From the NCBI RefSeq assembly GCF_048544455.1, contig NC_133532.1, positions 90,403,156 to 90,467,155 on the forward strand: DNA of 64,000 nucleotides, given 5' to 3'. This DNA is from Silene latifolia (Eukaryota > Streptophyta > Magnoliopsida > Caryophyllales > Caryophyllaceae). The notes beneath the pieces were generated by a model. That model had not been told where the DNA came from, did not search any database, and saw nothing but the letters and a program-made list of their open reading frames with translations. The position numbers and the translations under genes were made by a program. Shown here piece by piece: positions 32,113-47,600 of the stretch; position 1 is the stretch's first letter; each line of letters opens with the position of its first letter.

Positions 32113-33858
32113 CTTCATGTTGTGCAAAAACATGTTGTAGTAATCAAAATTTGGAATGCTTTTGGGGATCACCTTGTGAATCTTTCATCTCTTCTGATTG
32201 TATCTATTAACCGTTAGTTGGAATTTAAGCCCCAATAGATTGAAATTTGCAGCTGGCAGCTCAAGACCTAAATGATAAACTTCAGTAAATATACTCACTG
32301 GGAGAATCTGGCCAAAAACAAACAAATCGAAAATTCAGAGAATATTGCAGTAGATTGCAGCAATAGGAAACTCGGCAACTCACATCAGATAAACTTCAGT
32401 AAACATACATAAGTGCATTGACATACCTCACACATAATACAAATAAAACTAAAATACCCCAAACACCAAAATACCCTTATTACTACTTCAGATACACAAG
32501 GTATTAGTACCGGATACACACGGTACTACTACCGGATACGCAAATCGACTTGTGTATCTGGTAATAATACCGTGTGCACCTGGGCTAGTATTTAGTGTAT
32601 CCACTTCCACAACCTGCGACACCACCTGACCAATCAGAAGTAAGAGCCATGATTGGATGATTAAAAGAGAAAAACAAAGTAACAAAAAGTTACACAAACA
32701 CGTATATGAAAATCAGCAAAACAAGCAAAAAGGCACCTAACCAATCCAAGTGTTCATCTGCAAAGAAACACTAAGTAGTCTAAAGTATTACTACACGGCC
32801 TAATGACATGCCCAACAACAGCTATATAATCTCAGGGAGTTCAAATTATACAAGAAGCCACAATAATATAGTAAATAAATCCTCTTCTCCCACAAACATG
32901 ACAGTAATTCAGTAAAATGGAATATAAGTTGGTCATGAAAGTATGTTTACTCCAGCACTTACAAATGAACTCAAGTTTCCAACTTATCACATAATCAACA
33001 AAGAAGCAAAGAATAAGCAGTCATACAGTTCGGGATAAAGTGGTAAACAACAAAATATGAGATTAAAACAATAAATACGAACCTTTTCCATCCGGAGTAC
33101 AAATTAATGATAATTTCAGTTTAAATAACAATGATGACGCAACCACCCAAGTTACCCAAAACTATTGCGCATCAAGCAACAAAATGGAGTACTAAATGTG
33201 AATGCTTTAAAAAGAAAACCAAAGAAAAAGGATTAAAACACGAAAAGCATAAATAAGCAGCACCAATCACGCATCTATTGCCCTCAAGTCAACTCCACAA
33301 AGTGCCATAGATGCTTTAGAAAAACAAGTGTAATTGATTTGTGAACTGAATTTCTTCATTATAAAGTTATTATTATGGTGGGCTGGTAGAGTGGTAGCAA
33401 TCAATTTCCGTAATACAGTGATACTGTTTTCAAAAATTATCGCATATTATGGTCCACTCCATTAACTCATTACTCGGAGCTGTCACATGTTCACATGAAA
33501 CCAGCATTAGCTTGCTTCGCAATATCTGTGACTCGACTTCTACAACCAATTCCCTCACATGAATAATGCAACAAGGCTATAATGTCACACACTAAAAAAT
33601 AACATCCTACCAACATTGAGCGACAAGATCACAAAGAGCTACAATAGACCATATCAGCTTCATTTTATAGCACAACGATCAAGATCAAACCGTGAAAACC
33701 AGTTACCAAACAAGGCTTGAACCAAATTCAGAGGAATGAAAGGAGCTAAAGAGAGCTGCCACTCTCAAAGCAGGAAAAATATACATTTATTGATTAAATT
33801 TCGATTTTTCTTTTTTTCACAGTTACCCCTTATTGCATTATTCATTTCCCAAATAAAA
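32113..33858. other. Unassigned sequence downstream of the ATG10 piece
   Basis: No gene supported. It contains the GATAC-type palindrome region (32487-32600). Confidence 0.4.
32535..32558. repeat. GATACAC/GTGTATC palindrome, copy 2
   Basis: GATACGCAAATCG then ACTTGTGTATC; the 50 bp around it match the surroundings of copy 1 (CCGGATAC ... ACTACC). Confidence 0.6.
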
Positions 33859-34204
33859 TCAATCTAGACTGACAAAATTAATGGCTCCATCAGATTGACA
33901 TTGGATAAGATGATCCACATAACCCTCATACTCATCATCATAATCATATCCGTAGTTAGCATTATCATTGTTCTGATCATATTAAGTTGCGAAACAACAT
34001 ACGAGGTAACATAAGAAATTCAATAATAAGTTGAGAAGTAAAAACATACTGAGCTAACATGAGCGCCACTCTACGACCACCACTAACACCAACTTCTATA
34101 TTATGAGTCATATCCAAAACTCGGACATGACTCGGCTGCAAGTGTCGTAGCCAATTGAAACTTCGTGAGTTGGAGACTTGAACCGCATGGGTGACCTTCA
34201 TTGC
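33859..34204 (-). other. Exon-like minus-strand pieces, not recognised
   Basis: Two minus-strand blocks look coding. 33978-33859, after acceptor-like GATCAG, reads NNDNANYGYDYDDEYEGYVD and ends FVSLD with TGA: an acidic Tyr/Asp-rich C-terminus. 34201-34045 reads KVTHAVQVSNSRSFNWLRHL, then QPSHVRVLDMTHN, followed by GTATGT. The splice phases do not match, so if these are exons of one gene it is broken. No family recognised. Confidence 0.3.
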
Positions 34205-34327
34205 ATTTGTTGTAGCACTTTGGTGACCTTGAACCCAATCTTGTTTTCGGCTCGTATAGTCCCTCTACACATTTCACTTAGAGTTCACTTAGATTAATTA
34301 TCTTAGATACACTTCATTAATACCCCA

Positions 34328-34351
34328 TATACACAAAACGATTTGTGTATC
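34328..34351. repeat. GATACAC/GTGTATC palindrome, copy 3
   Basis: TATACACAAAACG then ATTTGTGTATC; the most symmetrical of the three copies. Confidence 0.6.
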
Positions 34352-36646
<2,295 letters not shown>

Positions 36647-36757
36647 TATATATATAGAAATAGGATCATATGAGTTGATCATTTTTGGTGAGTTTCCCCT
36701 CTAAATCTAGACCATTGATCCCATCTAAGATGGAGGGCGAGATTAAATCTTACTTAA

Positions 36758-36759
<2 letters not shown>

Positions 36760-36845
<86 letters not shown>

Positions 36846-36852
36846 TATATAT
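36760..36852. repeat. (AT)n microsatellite in FB2
   Basis: About 80 bp of AT followed by AAATATATATATC; occupies the same place in FB2 that (CT)n occupies in FB3. Confidence 0.95.
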
Positions 36853-38284
36853 CACTTTTCTCTCAACCTCCCTCACTATTAGAAAAATCACTCTCTCTCT
36901 TCTCCTTCTCTCCCTAAAAGACAGAACAAAAAAAAATAGAACAACCACATCCTCGTTCAAATTTGTCAAATTGAAGCTGCTTCATCAAATTCGTTCAAGT
37001 TTCAGGCTTAATCATCATCATCTCGTTCAAATTTGTCATCAATTAAGGAGATTTTGTTGTCTATTCCGCTTCATCTTCGTATTTCTCTTCAATTTCACTA
37101 TAGGTAAGGTACTAATTTTGTTTTCTAGATCTGATTTGTGCGTTTTCATTATCGTTCTTATCTAAATATCCGTTTCATTTTCGTTGATTCGTTGTATGTC
37201 CGTCTATACTTATATTTTGTTGTTAAAGTACTTATTTCCTCATTTTTTTTCCAATAATTTACTGGGTTTTGAGTTTGATATGAGAATTCTAAATGATCCT
37301 GTACATTTTCATGTTGTTTGTAAGGTGTTTGATAAGCTTTTTTTTTTATTCAATTGTGTTATTTTGTATCTTTGATAATTTCTAGGTTTTTTGATTTAGA
37401 TGTGTTACCGTTATTGTATTACTTTACCGAGTTATTGTATTATTCAAATTCAAATCCAGTTATTGTATTTTGTGGTTACTTTTTGTTTGCTGTATTAATT
37501 TGTGTATAGTTATTGTATTACTTTGATCGAGTTATTGTATTATTCAAACTCAGTTATTGTATTCTGTAGTCATTTCTTGTTTATTGTGTTATGTTGTTAG
37601 TAATAGTTATTGTATTGCTTTAGTCGAGTTATTGTATTATTCAAACTTAGTTATTATATTGTTTTAATTTAGTTATTTCAAATTACAGTTGATGTAAGAT
37701 GACGTCTTTTTTTTTTACATTATTGTGTCGTTGGCGGATTATATGGCGAGATTGCAATCGTGGATAATGTTTTTTTCTCTAATATTTATCTATATGTAAG
37801 TTTGATTTTGATTTTGATTTTAGTTTTTGTTAATTTGTTCAAGCTAACTCTTAATTGTGTAAATTTTAAAAATTAATTAAATACTCGACCATCATGATTG
37901 AAATACTTGAATATTAACGTTAAAATACTTGAATATGAACATTAAAATACTTGAGTATGAGGATTGAAAATTGAAATACTTGAATATGAGTATTAAAATA
38001 ACCAGATATTATTTCACAGTAGGTATTCTAGTTTTTTGGGTACATTATTATTTATTTTAGATAGCCGGTTATTGTATTGTGTTAGTTCAGTTATTTGAAT
38101 GCATTTGTTGGATTATTGTATTTCATTTGCTTAGTTATTCCATTCTGACAAACTGTGCTTTTATTTCTCTAGACTATCCAGTTATTTTATAGTGTTTTTA
38201 TGGTTATTTCAATACTTATAGGTGGTTATTGTATTTCAATTGCATAGTTATTTTCAACTTACCCGTTTTTTTTGTTTTTATTTC

Positions 38285-38486
38285 TTTTAGTGAGCTTTCG
38301 ATTTCTTCTGGTTCAGCCCTCATCAATAGACAAGACATGATTTTCGTCAGGAAGAAATATTGGCGGAAGAATGGTGAAAACACGGGCAAACATGGTTCTC
38401 GTCGGGAAGAAATACTTATAGACGTAGCATTGGAAATACATATATGTAATGTTACGGATGTTACTATTGTTAGATGTATTGTTTAG
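38285..38486 (+). other. Segment conserved between FB2 and FB3
   Basis: After an acceptor-like TTTTAG the text TGAGCTTTCGATTTCTTCTG ... GGTTCAGCC ... AATAGACAAGACATG is matched at 41798-42000 in FB3. In FB2 it is open (reads SGSALINRQDMIFVRKKYW); in FB3 a TAG follows VEKK. Its position beside the fold axis and its conservation are unexplained; coding is doubtful. Confidence 0.4.
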
Positions 38487-39377
38487 GATGCTTAGATGTA
38501 ATGATGAAGATGCATAGATTGTTAGAGATATTTAAATGTAATGTGATGGAGACAAAATAGTTATGTAATGAATGTAAGTTGTTGTTTTTTAACGTTGTTA
38601 TAACGAAATGACCACTTATTTAGTTAAAAAAGATGAGAACATACAAATGATGGAAAGTTGACTACATTTGAGTTAGTGTTGTCTTAAAAAACGATCCATT
38701 TTTTTTAATCAAAAGCCATGTCGATTTCAAAATTTCTTCTATTAGAAGAGTATTGGCACCAATCGTCATACACAATATACATTTGGTATATATCTATTAG
38801 CGAGCTCTTTCATAAAAAAAATTGCACTCGTTAACAAAGTTTTCGAGATCTTTTTCAAAATTACAAAAATTACGAGATAGAAATTAACCAATCTCAATTA
38901 TTGATTGAATGAAAAAGACTAGTATTCAATTAAACATGATGAAACGAAACAGAAGATAGAAATTTGAATATATTTGAGTTTCATCTCAATACAATAACAC
39001 GATTTACTCATTACAATAACCGAGTTTCTACATTACAATAACTACAAATACCAGAACTTTACATGACAATAACTGAGTTTCTACATTAGAATAACTACAA
39101 ATACAAGAGTTTTCACATTACAATAATTGAGTTTCTACATTACAATAACTGAGTTATTCAATTAAACAAGATGAAAACTAACAAAAAATGATCAAGTATA
39201 TACATCAATTTTTCCATCGAACGTCAATTATCCGCGTTTATCTTGATTAAACCTGCAAATTACCAAAAGACAAACTATCACTTAACAGTACACCCAAGAA
39301 ATAACTACAAGATAAAATAACTAAGTTTTAATAATACAATAACTGGGTTAAAGTAATATAATAATCGAGATGTAATA

Positions 39378-39379
39378 TT

Positions 39380-39468
<89 letters not shown>
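39378..39468. repeat. (CAA)n microsatellite
   Basis: About 90 bp of CAA in the right arm of FB2, starting within a TACAA word of the arm array, from which it may have expanded. Confidence 0.95.
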
Positions 39469-39469
<1 letters not shown>

Positions 39470-40445
39470 TTTTATAAGAACATTATATAGAATAACTCGG
39501 TCAATATATTACAATAACTGGATTGTAAAATAACTATAGCTGACTTTAAACAACTAACGAGTGAATAACTAAATCACATATAGAATAACTAACTTTATTC
39601 ATTACAATAATCGAGTTTCTACATTACAATAACTACAAATACCTGAGTTTCTATATTTACAATAACTGAGTTTATACATTACAATAACTGAGTTCATACA
39701 TTACAATAACAGAGTTTCTGCATTTGAATAACTATTAAATAACCACGTTTCTTCTTTACAATAACTGAGATTCTTCATTCAACTAGACATTTTAACAAAC
39801 AGTTGGTGTGCTAATCTAGATTACCAACAATTTTTCAGGTTTACGATAAATCATCAATCAAATGCCAACGGTATGATAAACAAGCATACTAACGGAGTAG
39901 CAATTGAAATAACTCGCAAAATAACATATATTGACTAATATAATCTACGCTTACCTTTGTTTTGTCGATTCGCGCTGAGGTTTCTGCAAATTTTGGGGAA
40001 AAATTGACTATTGATGCGTGTATCAATCAAATTGAACAAAGATAATGAATTAATTTTGTATTTTCGATTTGAATTACTTCAGTTTTTATGAAGAATTCGA
40101 TGAAATTGGCGATGAATTTGCAATATTTCGATTGATTTTCATGTTTTTTGTTTGATGTGAAAACAAAGAAATTAGGTTTAGAGAAAAGGGGGGTAGTCAG
40201 ATTAGAGAGAGAAGCGTTTTTTGTTTTTGTTACGTGTAATTGTGAGGAATTGATTTTGTTAGATCAATTGTATATATATGCGGGGGTAACTCACGAAAAG
40301 TGGCAAACTCACCGGATCCTGCCTAATATATAAGTAGGATCATATGAGTTGGGTCATTGTTGGTGAGTTACCCCTCTAAATCTGGACCATTGATCTAATA
40401 TAAGATGGATGGCTGAGATTTAGTCTTATTCAACCCATATATAAA

Positions 40446-40522
<77 letters not shown>
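40446..40522. repeat. (CT)n microsatellite in FB3
   Basis: About 75 bp of CT with one interruption (CC near 40460), about 110 bp from the left end of FB3. Confidence 0.95.
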
Positions 40523-40523
<1 letters not shown>

Positions 40524-42084
40524 TCTACCTCTAAAATACCAGAAAACGTAAGATGGGTGGCTGTACATTCTCCAAAGCTCGATCTTCATCATTCTCGATC
40601 CAATTCGTCAGCAATTAATGAGATATCATCCTTTTCATTACGTTTCAATTAATTTCTCATCAAAATCCGTCGCAATCGTTTCCTCTCATGATTAAACTTT
40701 TTCAGGTAAACCTAAATTTCACTTTTCTAACTTTTTAATTCTTTTTTTTTCATGCTCTTTTTGCTGATTTTGAGTTTTGATTTCCGTAGTTTATTCACTT
40801 TTCTACATGATTAGTGCATTTTCATGTTGTTGTTGAAAGTGTTTTGAGTAATTTTGTTGCTTCATTGGCACATGTTATTTTCATATCTTTGTTTACAAGC
40901 TTAAAATTGAAATACTTGATTATGAATATTTAAATACTTGAATATGAATATTGAAATACTTGAATATGAGTATTGAAATAACAACATATTATTTTAGAGG
41001 AACTATTCTCGTTTTTTGGCACATTATTATTTCTCTGAAATAATCAATTATTGTATTGTGTTGTTTCAATTATTTCAATGCAATAATTGGATTATTGTAT
41101 TTCATTTTGCATAGAAGAACGATGACATCGTTCAAACTTGTCAAATTCGGTTTTCATCAAATTCGTTCAAATTGCAGGCTACAAACTCTATCTTCATATT
41201 CAATATTCGTCATCCTCGTTCAAATTTGTCACCAATTAGGGAGATTTCGTCATATTGATTTTGTTGTCTCTTTCGCTTCACCTTTGTATTTCTCTTCAAG
41301 TTCACTATAGGTAAGTACTAATTTTGTTTTTTCTAGATCTGATTTGTGCGTTTTCATTATCGTTCTTATCTAATATCCGTTTTATTTTCGTTGATTCGTT
41401 ACTTTTGTTTGATGTGTTCGATTATCAACAGTTATTGTATTATTTTGACATCGGTCAATGTATTATTCAAACTCAGTTATTGTATTTTGCACTTACTTTT
41501 TTTTGTTGGGTGTTAGTCTATTAACAACAATTATTGTATTGTTTTAACCGAGTTATTGTATTATTAAAACTTAGTTATTGTATTGTTTTAACTTAGTTAT
41601 TTCAAACTAGAGTTGTTGTAAGATAGCATCTTCTTATATAATCTGTTTAAGTTGGTTATAGTAATATTACATCTCAATTATTTTATTGTTTTAACTTAGT
41701 TATTTAAATTTGGAATTATTGTTGTGGTTTTATATAATCTGCTTATAGTTGCATAGTTGTTTATAACTTACCCCCCTTTTTGTTTTGATTTCTTTCAGTG
41801 AGCTTTTGTTGTCTGCTGGTTCAGCCTTCATTAATAGGCAAGACATGGTTCTCGTCGAGAAGAAATAGGAGTGGAAGAAACGTGAAAATAACGGCAAGAC
41901 ACAGTTCTCGTTGGAAGAAATACTTTTAGATGTTGGAATGGAGATAAATATATGTAATATTTGTGATATTACTATTGTTAGATGTAATTAAGATGATGCT
42001 AAGATATAATTTGTTGGAGATGTTTAAATGTAATGTGTTGGAAACAAAATAGTTATATAATGAAAGTGGTTTTTTTTAACCTTG

Positions 42085-42142
<58 letters not shown>
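42085..42142. repeat. (AT)n microsatellite near the FB3 axis
   Basis: About 57 bp of AT between the left and right arms of FB3; could seed a hairpin at the fold axis. Confidence 0.95.
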
Positions 42143-42146
<4 letters not shown>

Positions 42147-43154
42147 TCATTTTTCAGATTTTGCTATTGCATTAACCAATCTCAATTATTGATTGAATGA
42201 AATGACTAGTTATGCAATTAAACAAGATAAACAAACACAAGATAGAAATTTGGGTATATTTGAATTTCATCTCAATACAATAACGCGATTTACTCATTAC
42301 AATAACTGACTTTCTACATTACAATAACTACAAATACCAGATTTTTTACATTACAGGAACTGAGTTTCTAAATTACAATAAATGAGTTTCTACATTGGAA
42401 TAACTACGAATACCACAGTTTCTACATTAGAATAACTGAGTTTTCTACATTACAATAAATACAAATAACAGAATTTATACATTACAGAGTTTATACATTA
42501 CAATAAACTCAGTTTTCTACATTACAATAACTATAAATACCAGAAAAGATTATTCTCAGTAAACAACTAAGTTAACTATAAAATAACTACATTTCTTCAT
42601 TAAATTGACCAAGTATAGACATCAATTTTTCCATTGAATGTCAATTATCCGCATCTATCGTGATTCTACCTGCAAATCACCAAAAAAGAGACTATAACTT
42701 ACCAGAACACTCATGAAACAACTACAAAATACAATACATGAGTTTTGATAATACAATAACTCGGTTAAAGTAATACAATAATCGAGATGTAATGTTACGA
42801 CAACTAACGAGTGAACATGAAATTTGAACATATTTGAGTTTCATCTCAATACAATAACACGATTTATTCATTACAATAACTGAGTTTCTACATTACAATA
42901 ACTACAAATACCAGAGATTCTCCATTACAAAAACCGAGTTTGTACATTACAATAACCGAGTTTCTACAATACAATAATTACAAATATCAGAGTTTTTACA
43001 TTACAATAACCGAGTTTCTACATTACAATAACTGAGTTTCTGAATATGAATAACTATTAAATAACCACGTTTCTTCATTACAATAACTGAGTTTCTAAAT
43101 TCAACAAGACATTTTAACAAACAGTTGGTGTGCTAATCTAGATTACAAACAATT

Positions 43155-44601
43155 TGTAATAATACGGTTTTACGAGTCTTTGGGTACTCTATCGAGTGGG
43201 GCTTACTCTGTCGAGTAAGTATGTTTTTATGCGAAACAGTAGTCTGTCTGATGGGTACTCGATCGAGTATGTATGACACTCGATCGAGTAAGAGGCACTC
43301 GATCGAGTAAGTAAGTTACTTTTACGGGTTGTTTTAGTCGGGTTTTGTTAGTAACGCCTGATTGATATATTAAGCTTTCCGTCACTTTGTTCATCATTTG
43401 TACTTTTTATAAAAACCTTTCAAAAGAGAAAAGAAGTTACGTTGTCTACATCGTCGAGTTACCATCAAATCTCAAGGGCTAAGGTTGTCGGATCTTCACG
43501 TTCTTTACACCGTTGAGTTCGTCGTGTCGAGGGTAAGATCCTTGTATAGTTTTTATGTTGTTTCTTTGAGTTTGGTTAAAACCCTAATTGGGTAAATTAG
43601 GGGTTTTATAATTATATTGTTGTAGTAGTGATTGTATGAATATGTGTATAGGAGGAGGGTTCATAGAAGAAAGATTTTGAGACAGCTCCTAGATCGTCTG
43701 AATAGTGATTGCATTCCAGGTAGGATTTCCCTACTCAGTATTAGTTACATGATGTGTGTGGTGATTGTGCTGTAGATAGTAATTGTTGATTGTTTTAGAC
43801 GGTTGTGATATTGTATTGTTGATTGTTTCAGACGGTGGTGATATTGTATTGTTGAATGTTTCAGACGGTTGTTGAGGTTGTGTTGTGATTACTGTTTAAC
43901 TGTCTGTGATCTTCGGGGTGCGTCCCTGGCTGAGTGGAGTCACTTGCGGGAGTGGCTTCACGCCCTTGATTTGCCTTCTGTGGAACCCGCCACAGAAGGG
44001 ATGTGCACATTAAGGAACATGGGTTTATCGCTCGGATGAGATGAGCGGGGCTTAGGTGGGAACGGCTGCGGTCCCCCACTGGCAGTGTGGAGTATCTGTT
44101 GCGATGGATACTCTGGCAGGACTACACACTTTAGTGTGTAGTCAGTGGGGTGGAGATTGATGATGGAGACTGGGGATTGATGTGTTGTTTGAGCTGTTTG
44201 GCATTTGTTTCGTAGTGGTTTGTATTGTATAATTAGTACTGACCCCGTTTAAATGTTTTAAAAACTGTGGTGATCCATTCGGGGATGGTGAGCAGTTATT
44301 GAGCAGGTATGATATGACGCGTATGGGATAGCTGGGATGAGTCATCACGTGGCAGTTAGAAGTCTTCCGCTGTGTCAGACGATGTTTTATAGTTTTGATA
44401 GTTTTATCAATAGACCGTCTGAGAACCTTATTTTTCAGTTTATCGGTTTTGGTTTTGAACATGTAATCGTTTAACTATATTTACCTTGAAAGTACATTTC
44501 GTTATTGTCTTATGATATTCCTTGTCTCGGGTAACCGAGATGGTAGCACTTCCATGCCTTAAGTGGTCCTGGTAAGGCACTTGGAGTATGGGGGTGTTAC
44601 A
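43155..44601 (+). repeat. 5' LTR of the gypsy element
   Basis: Contains five ACTCGATCGAGT-type palindromes at 43188-43312, a TATA box at 43408, and a GC-rich block (43905-44090). Pairs with 57993-59437. Confidence 0.93.
43408..43415 (+). promoter_or_regulatory. TATA box of the gypsy LTR
   Basis: TATAAAAA in CTTTTTATAAAAACC, conserved in the 3' LTR (near 58243). Confidence 0.6.
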
Positions 44602-44604
44602 AAG

Positions 44605-44616
44605 TGGTATCAGAGC
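44605..44616 (+). other. Primer-binding site (initiator tRNA-Met)
   Basis: TGGTATCAGAGC, three nucleotides inside the LTR end. Confidence 0.9.
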
Positions 44617-47600
44617 GACGATCCTGAAACCTGTAACCAATGAATCTAATGAACCTAGGGAGTCTAATTAAAATGAACCCGGGGTAGAAGTTGTAGGAGC
44701 TATGCAAAGACTTGGGAGACGTCCTAAAGTCGCGGACTCGCCCTACAATTTTGAACCGGTCACCATGGGATATGAGTCGGGATATGAGTCGGGATCGGTA
44801 TGTGTTTATCTTGTGAATTGTGTATCTTTGTAGAAAAGTGTGGTATAAATTGGTGGATGTATGTAGGTGGAGAATGGGGAATGTGTAGAGAAAGATGATA
44901 ATGAGGTGATGTTATACATTATTGATTGAAAGCATGATAGTTGTTTTACAATATGGCATTATAGAAATACGGAAAGAAAATTTGTTTGATTTGAGTTATA
45001 CATAGAGTTATGTATACATATATGTTGTTGGTAGTGTTGTACGAGTTTATATAGCTGAAAGTTTGAGTAAGAGCATGAATAATTGGTGGAAAAAGATGAT
45101 AATTGTTGCATGATAATATGATTTTTGATAAAGCATGTTGTATGATGGAAGAGATTTTATAATTTTATTATGCTAGTAACATGTGAATAGGAGACTTGAT
45201 GTTATATATTTGTGATTTTGTTTACGTAAAGTTATAGAATAAAAACATGTAGGTAATACATGCTTGGTAAATTGAATGATGCATGTGCATAATGGATGTT
45301 GTTGCTTGGCTTTTGAAGATAGTAACATGTGGTTAGGGATACTGGTTTTATGAGCATCGAGTTGTTTTTGTTTACCTTGTTGTCGTTTAAGTTGTTTGGA
45401 AGTAAAATCAAGTAGTTGTGTCTTCGATTATAGAGAGGTTGTCTTTAAACTGTTATAACTTGAGATGCATAAATTATTTTAATGTGATTCCAATTGGAGG
45501 TGATAGCTTGTTCTTTTACGATTCTAACGATAGGTCACACGCCCAAAACGACCAAGAAACGAGTGAGTTATGACCATTTTACGAAAACTGAACAGTGCTG
45601 AGAAATGCGTAGGGTACTCGATCGAGTGGCCCTCACTCGATCGAGTGCACCTTGGTACTCGATCGAGTACCCCTTACTCGATTGAGTACCCCTTACTCGA
45701 TAGAGTAGCCCTGGTAATTTGTTATACGTGTCTCTGACTTTCACCTACTCGATCGAGTAAGTCATTTACTCGATCGAGTAGCCTGTACTCGATCTAGTGA
45801 CCCCTGTTTTGGGTCATATGCTTATCTTTTGACTTCGTTGCATATTATGTTTAATTCAAAGGTATTATTTTGCTTCTTTATGCATTGTTTTACATGTATA
45901 TTTGTCTTGATGCGTAAGTTACCCAATCTTATGGTGTAGTGAGTGGCACCTGTAGTGAGTATGAATTCGGTGGGAGGACATGAGTTATGTGTGGTTGTGA
46001 TGGATAGTGGAAAAAGCAAAGAAGGATTGGTAAGGCTTATTAAGGCATGGCGCATGTTTTGTGAGAAGATATGAGTGATATGATTTTGTGTTGAGTAATG
46101 TAAAAGTAAGTAAATACGGGCAAGGGATGATGTGAGTCTAAGGTACGTGAGAATGAATAGATTGAAAGGAAGAATGTGGATAGTAGAAACTTGAAATGTG
46201 TAAAGAATTATGGAGGGAGATGGTTAGGAATTGTGTTGGTTAAGAATATATGTAATGAAAGGTCGTTTTAGAGGGATTGAGAAGAGTGGTATATAGTGAA
46301 CTTAATGGAGACATGTCGCGACGTGGACTTGCAGATAGTGATTGAGTTTGGGAAATTGTGTTATCAAGAGGTGAAACTAACGTGTGATTTCCTTGGGCAA
46401 TTAACGGTATAAAATGAATTTTGATTTCTAGAGATGTAAAAAGGGAGATGCAATTGTTTGAACAAGTAAATGTTGATTCTATGGATGGATTGGTGGTAAG
46501 GGTGAGTGATAGCATAATAAGAGAATATTTATGGTAAAAAAAAAGTTAGATGACATCGATATGAAATAATGAGATGTGAGTTTTGGAGCAATGAGAAGGT
46601 AACCGGAGCATTCAAGAGTTAGGTAAGAGGTAATAAGGAGTTGAATGGTTAATTGCTTTTGTCGAGTATAAAAAGAAAAGAATAAGGGGAGTAAAACTAA
46701 GAAAATGTTCACCGGAGTTATGTGATATAAATGTAAGGAATCGTCGAGATGTATGATACTATCATGAGGGTTTGAGTTAATGGTTATATAGGAGTTTCAG
46801 AACAACATGATTAGTCAGGAGTTTCGAGGAATTAAGTAAAGTAAAAGTTGGGTAGAGAATTTGCACGATATGAGATCTTGGTGGTGAGTCGGGTGACGAT
46901 ACAATTAAGGATGGAATTGGAAATAGTGTTGAGATGATTTTTGTTGATGTATTTGATGTTCGTTATTTGGGATTATAACCAAAGATAGGAAAGAAACTGT
47001 GATGTTTTAATGTACGAACGGTGGTAGTGTGGAGGTGTTGTCACTAGTGGTTAAGGGTGATGATAAATAGGAAAGATGGCAATTTTAAAGAGGTTGATTT
47101 TGTAGAGACCGAATTGATATGTATGGTTATGAGGAAGTATAAGACGTAGTCTTAGGAGGCGGTTACTCGTAATGAGGGTTAGCTGTATGGTTATGTATGG
47201 CAGAAAGTGCTGGTTATGCGAATGGGAGAATGTGTTATGAGGGGCATACGAGTTAAGCTCGGGTGAGAGGTAACCTTTGTCAAGTGGTAACTTACGTGAT
47301 CAAGATTGACTAGTTGGATGTGATTACGGATCTATGATGTGTATGAATGTTTGTGTGAGGTTTTGACCTCGCAAGAAGTGGTATTGTGTGATAATTATAA
47401 AGTTGTTGTCTGAATTTTCTATATGTTGAGTACGGTAACCTGATTGAATGAAAAAAAATGGTAATAGTTTGATTGATCTGGCATAGTTAGTTATAATTGT
47501 ATGTGTATTTATAATACACGTGTATTCCGTGAAATGGTAGGGATGATGATCATGAGGTGCTTATCCGTTTATTCATATAATATGTTGCGTTGTGATTTAG

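Larger units (their letters stand above)
36658..40323. mobile_element. FB2: foldback-type element with GTTATTGTA word arrays (3.7 kb)
   Basis: Left terminus AGGATCATATGAGTT...TTGGTGAGTTTCCCC, right terminus (reverse complement) AGGATCCGGTGAGTTT...TTCGTGAGTTACCCC. The subterminal block ACCATTGATCCCATCTAAG matches FB3. The left arm (37400-38250) repeats GTTATTGTATT at least ten times; the right arm (38985-39780) repeats the inverse, TACAATAAC, more than ten times, so the element can fold on itself with an axis near 38,700. No transposase ORF. The small frame at 38229-38486 lies in a segment conserved with FB3. Adjacent to FB1 on the left and FB3 on the right with about 11 bp between. Confidence 0.75.

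Noticed and set aside
43861-44079. Minus-strand ORF of 72 residues, also seen at 58697-58915
   Set aside because: The two are copies of the same LTR segment; no domain, and duplication is explained by the LTR pair.
45610-45802. CRISPR-like spacing of ACTCGATCGAGT
   Set aside because: A 12-bp palindrome inside an LTR retrotransposon, present in LTRs too; no cas genes, eukaryotic context.
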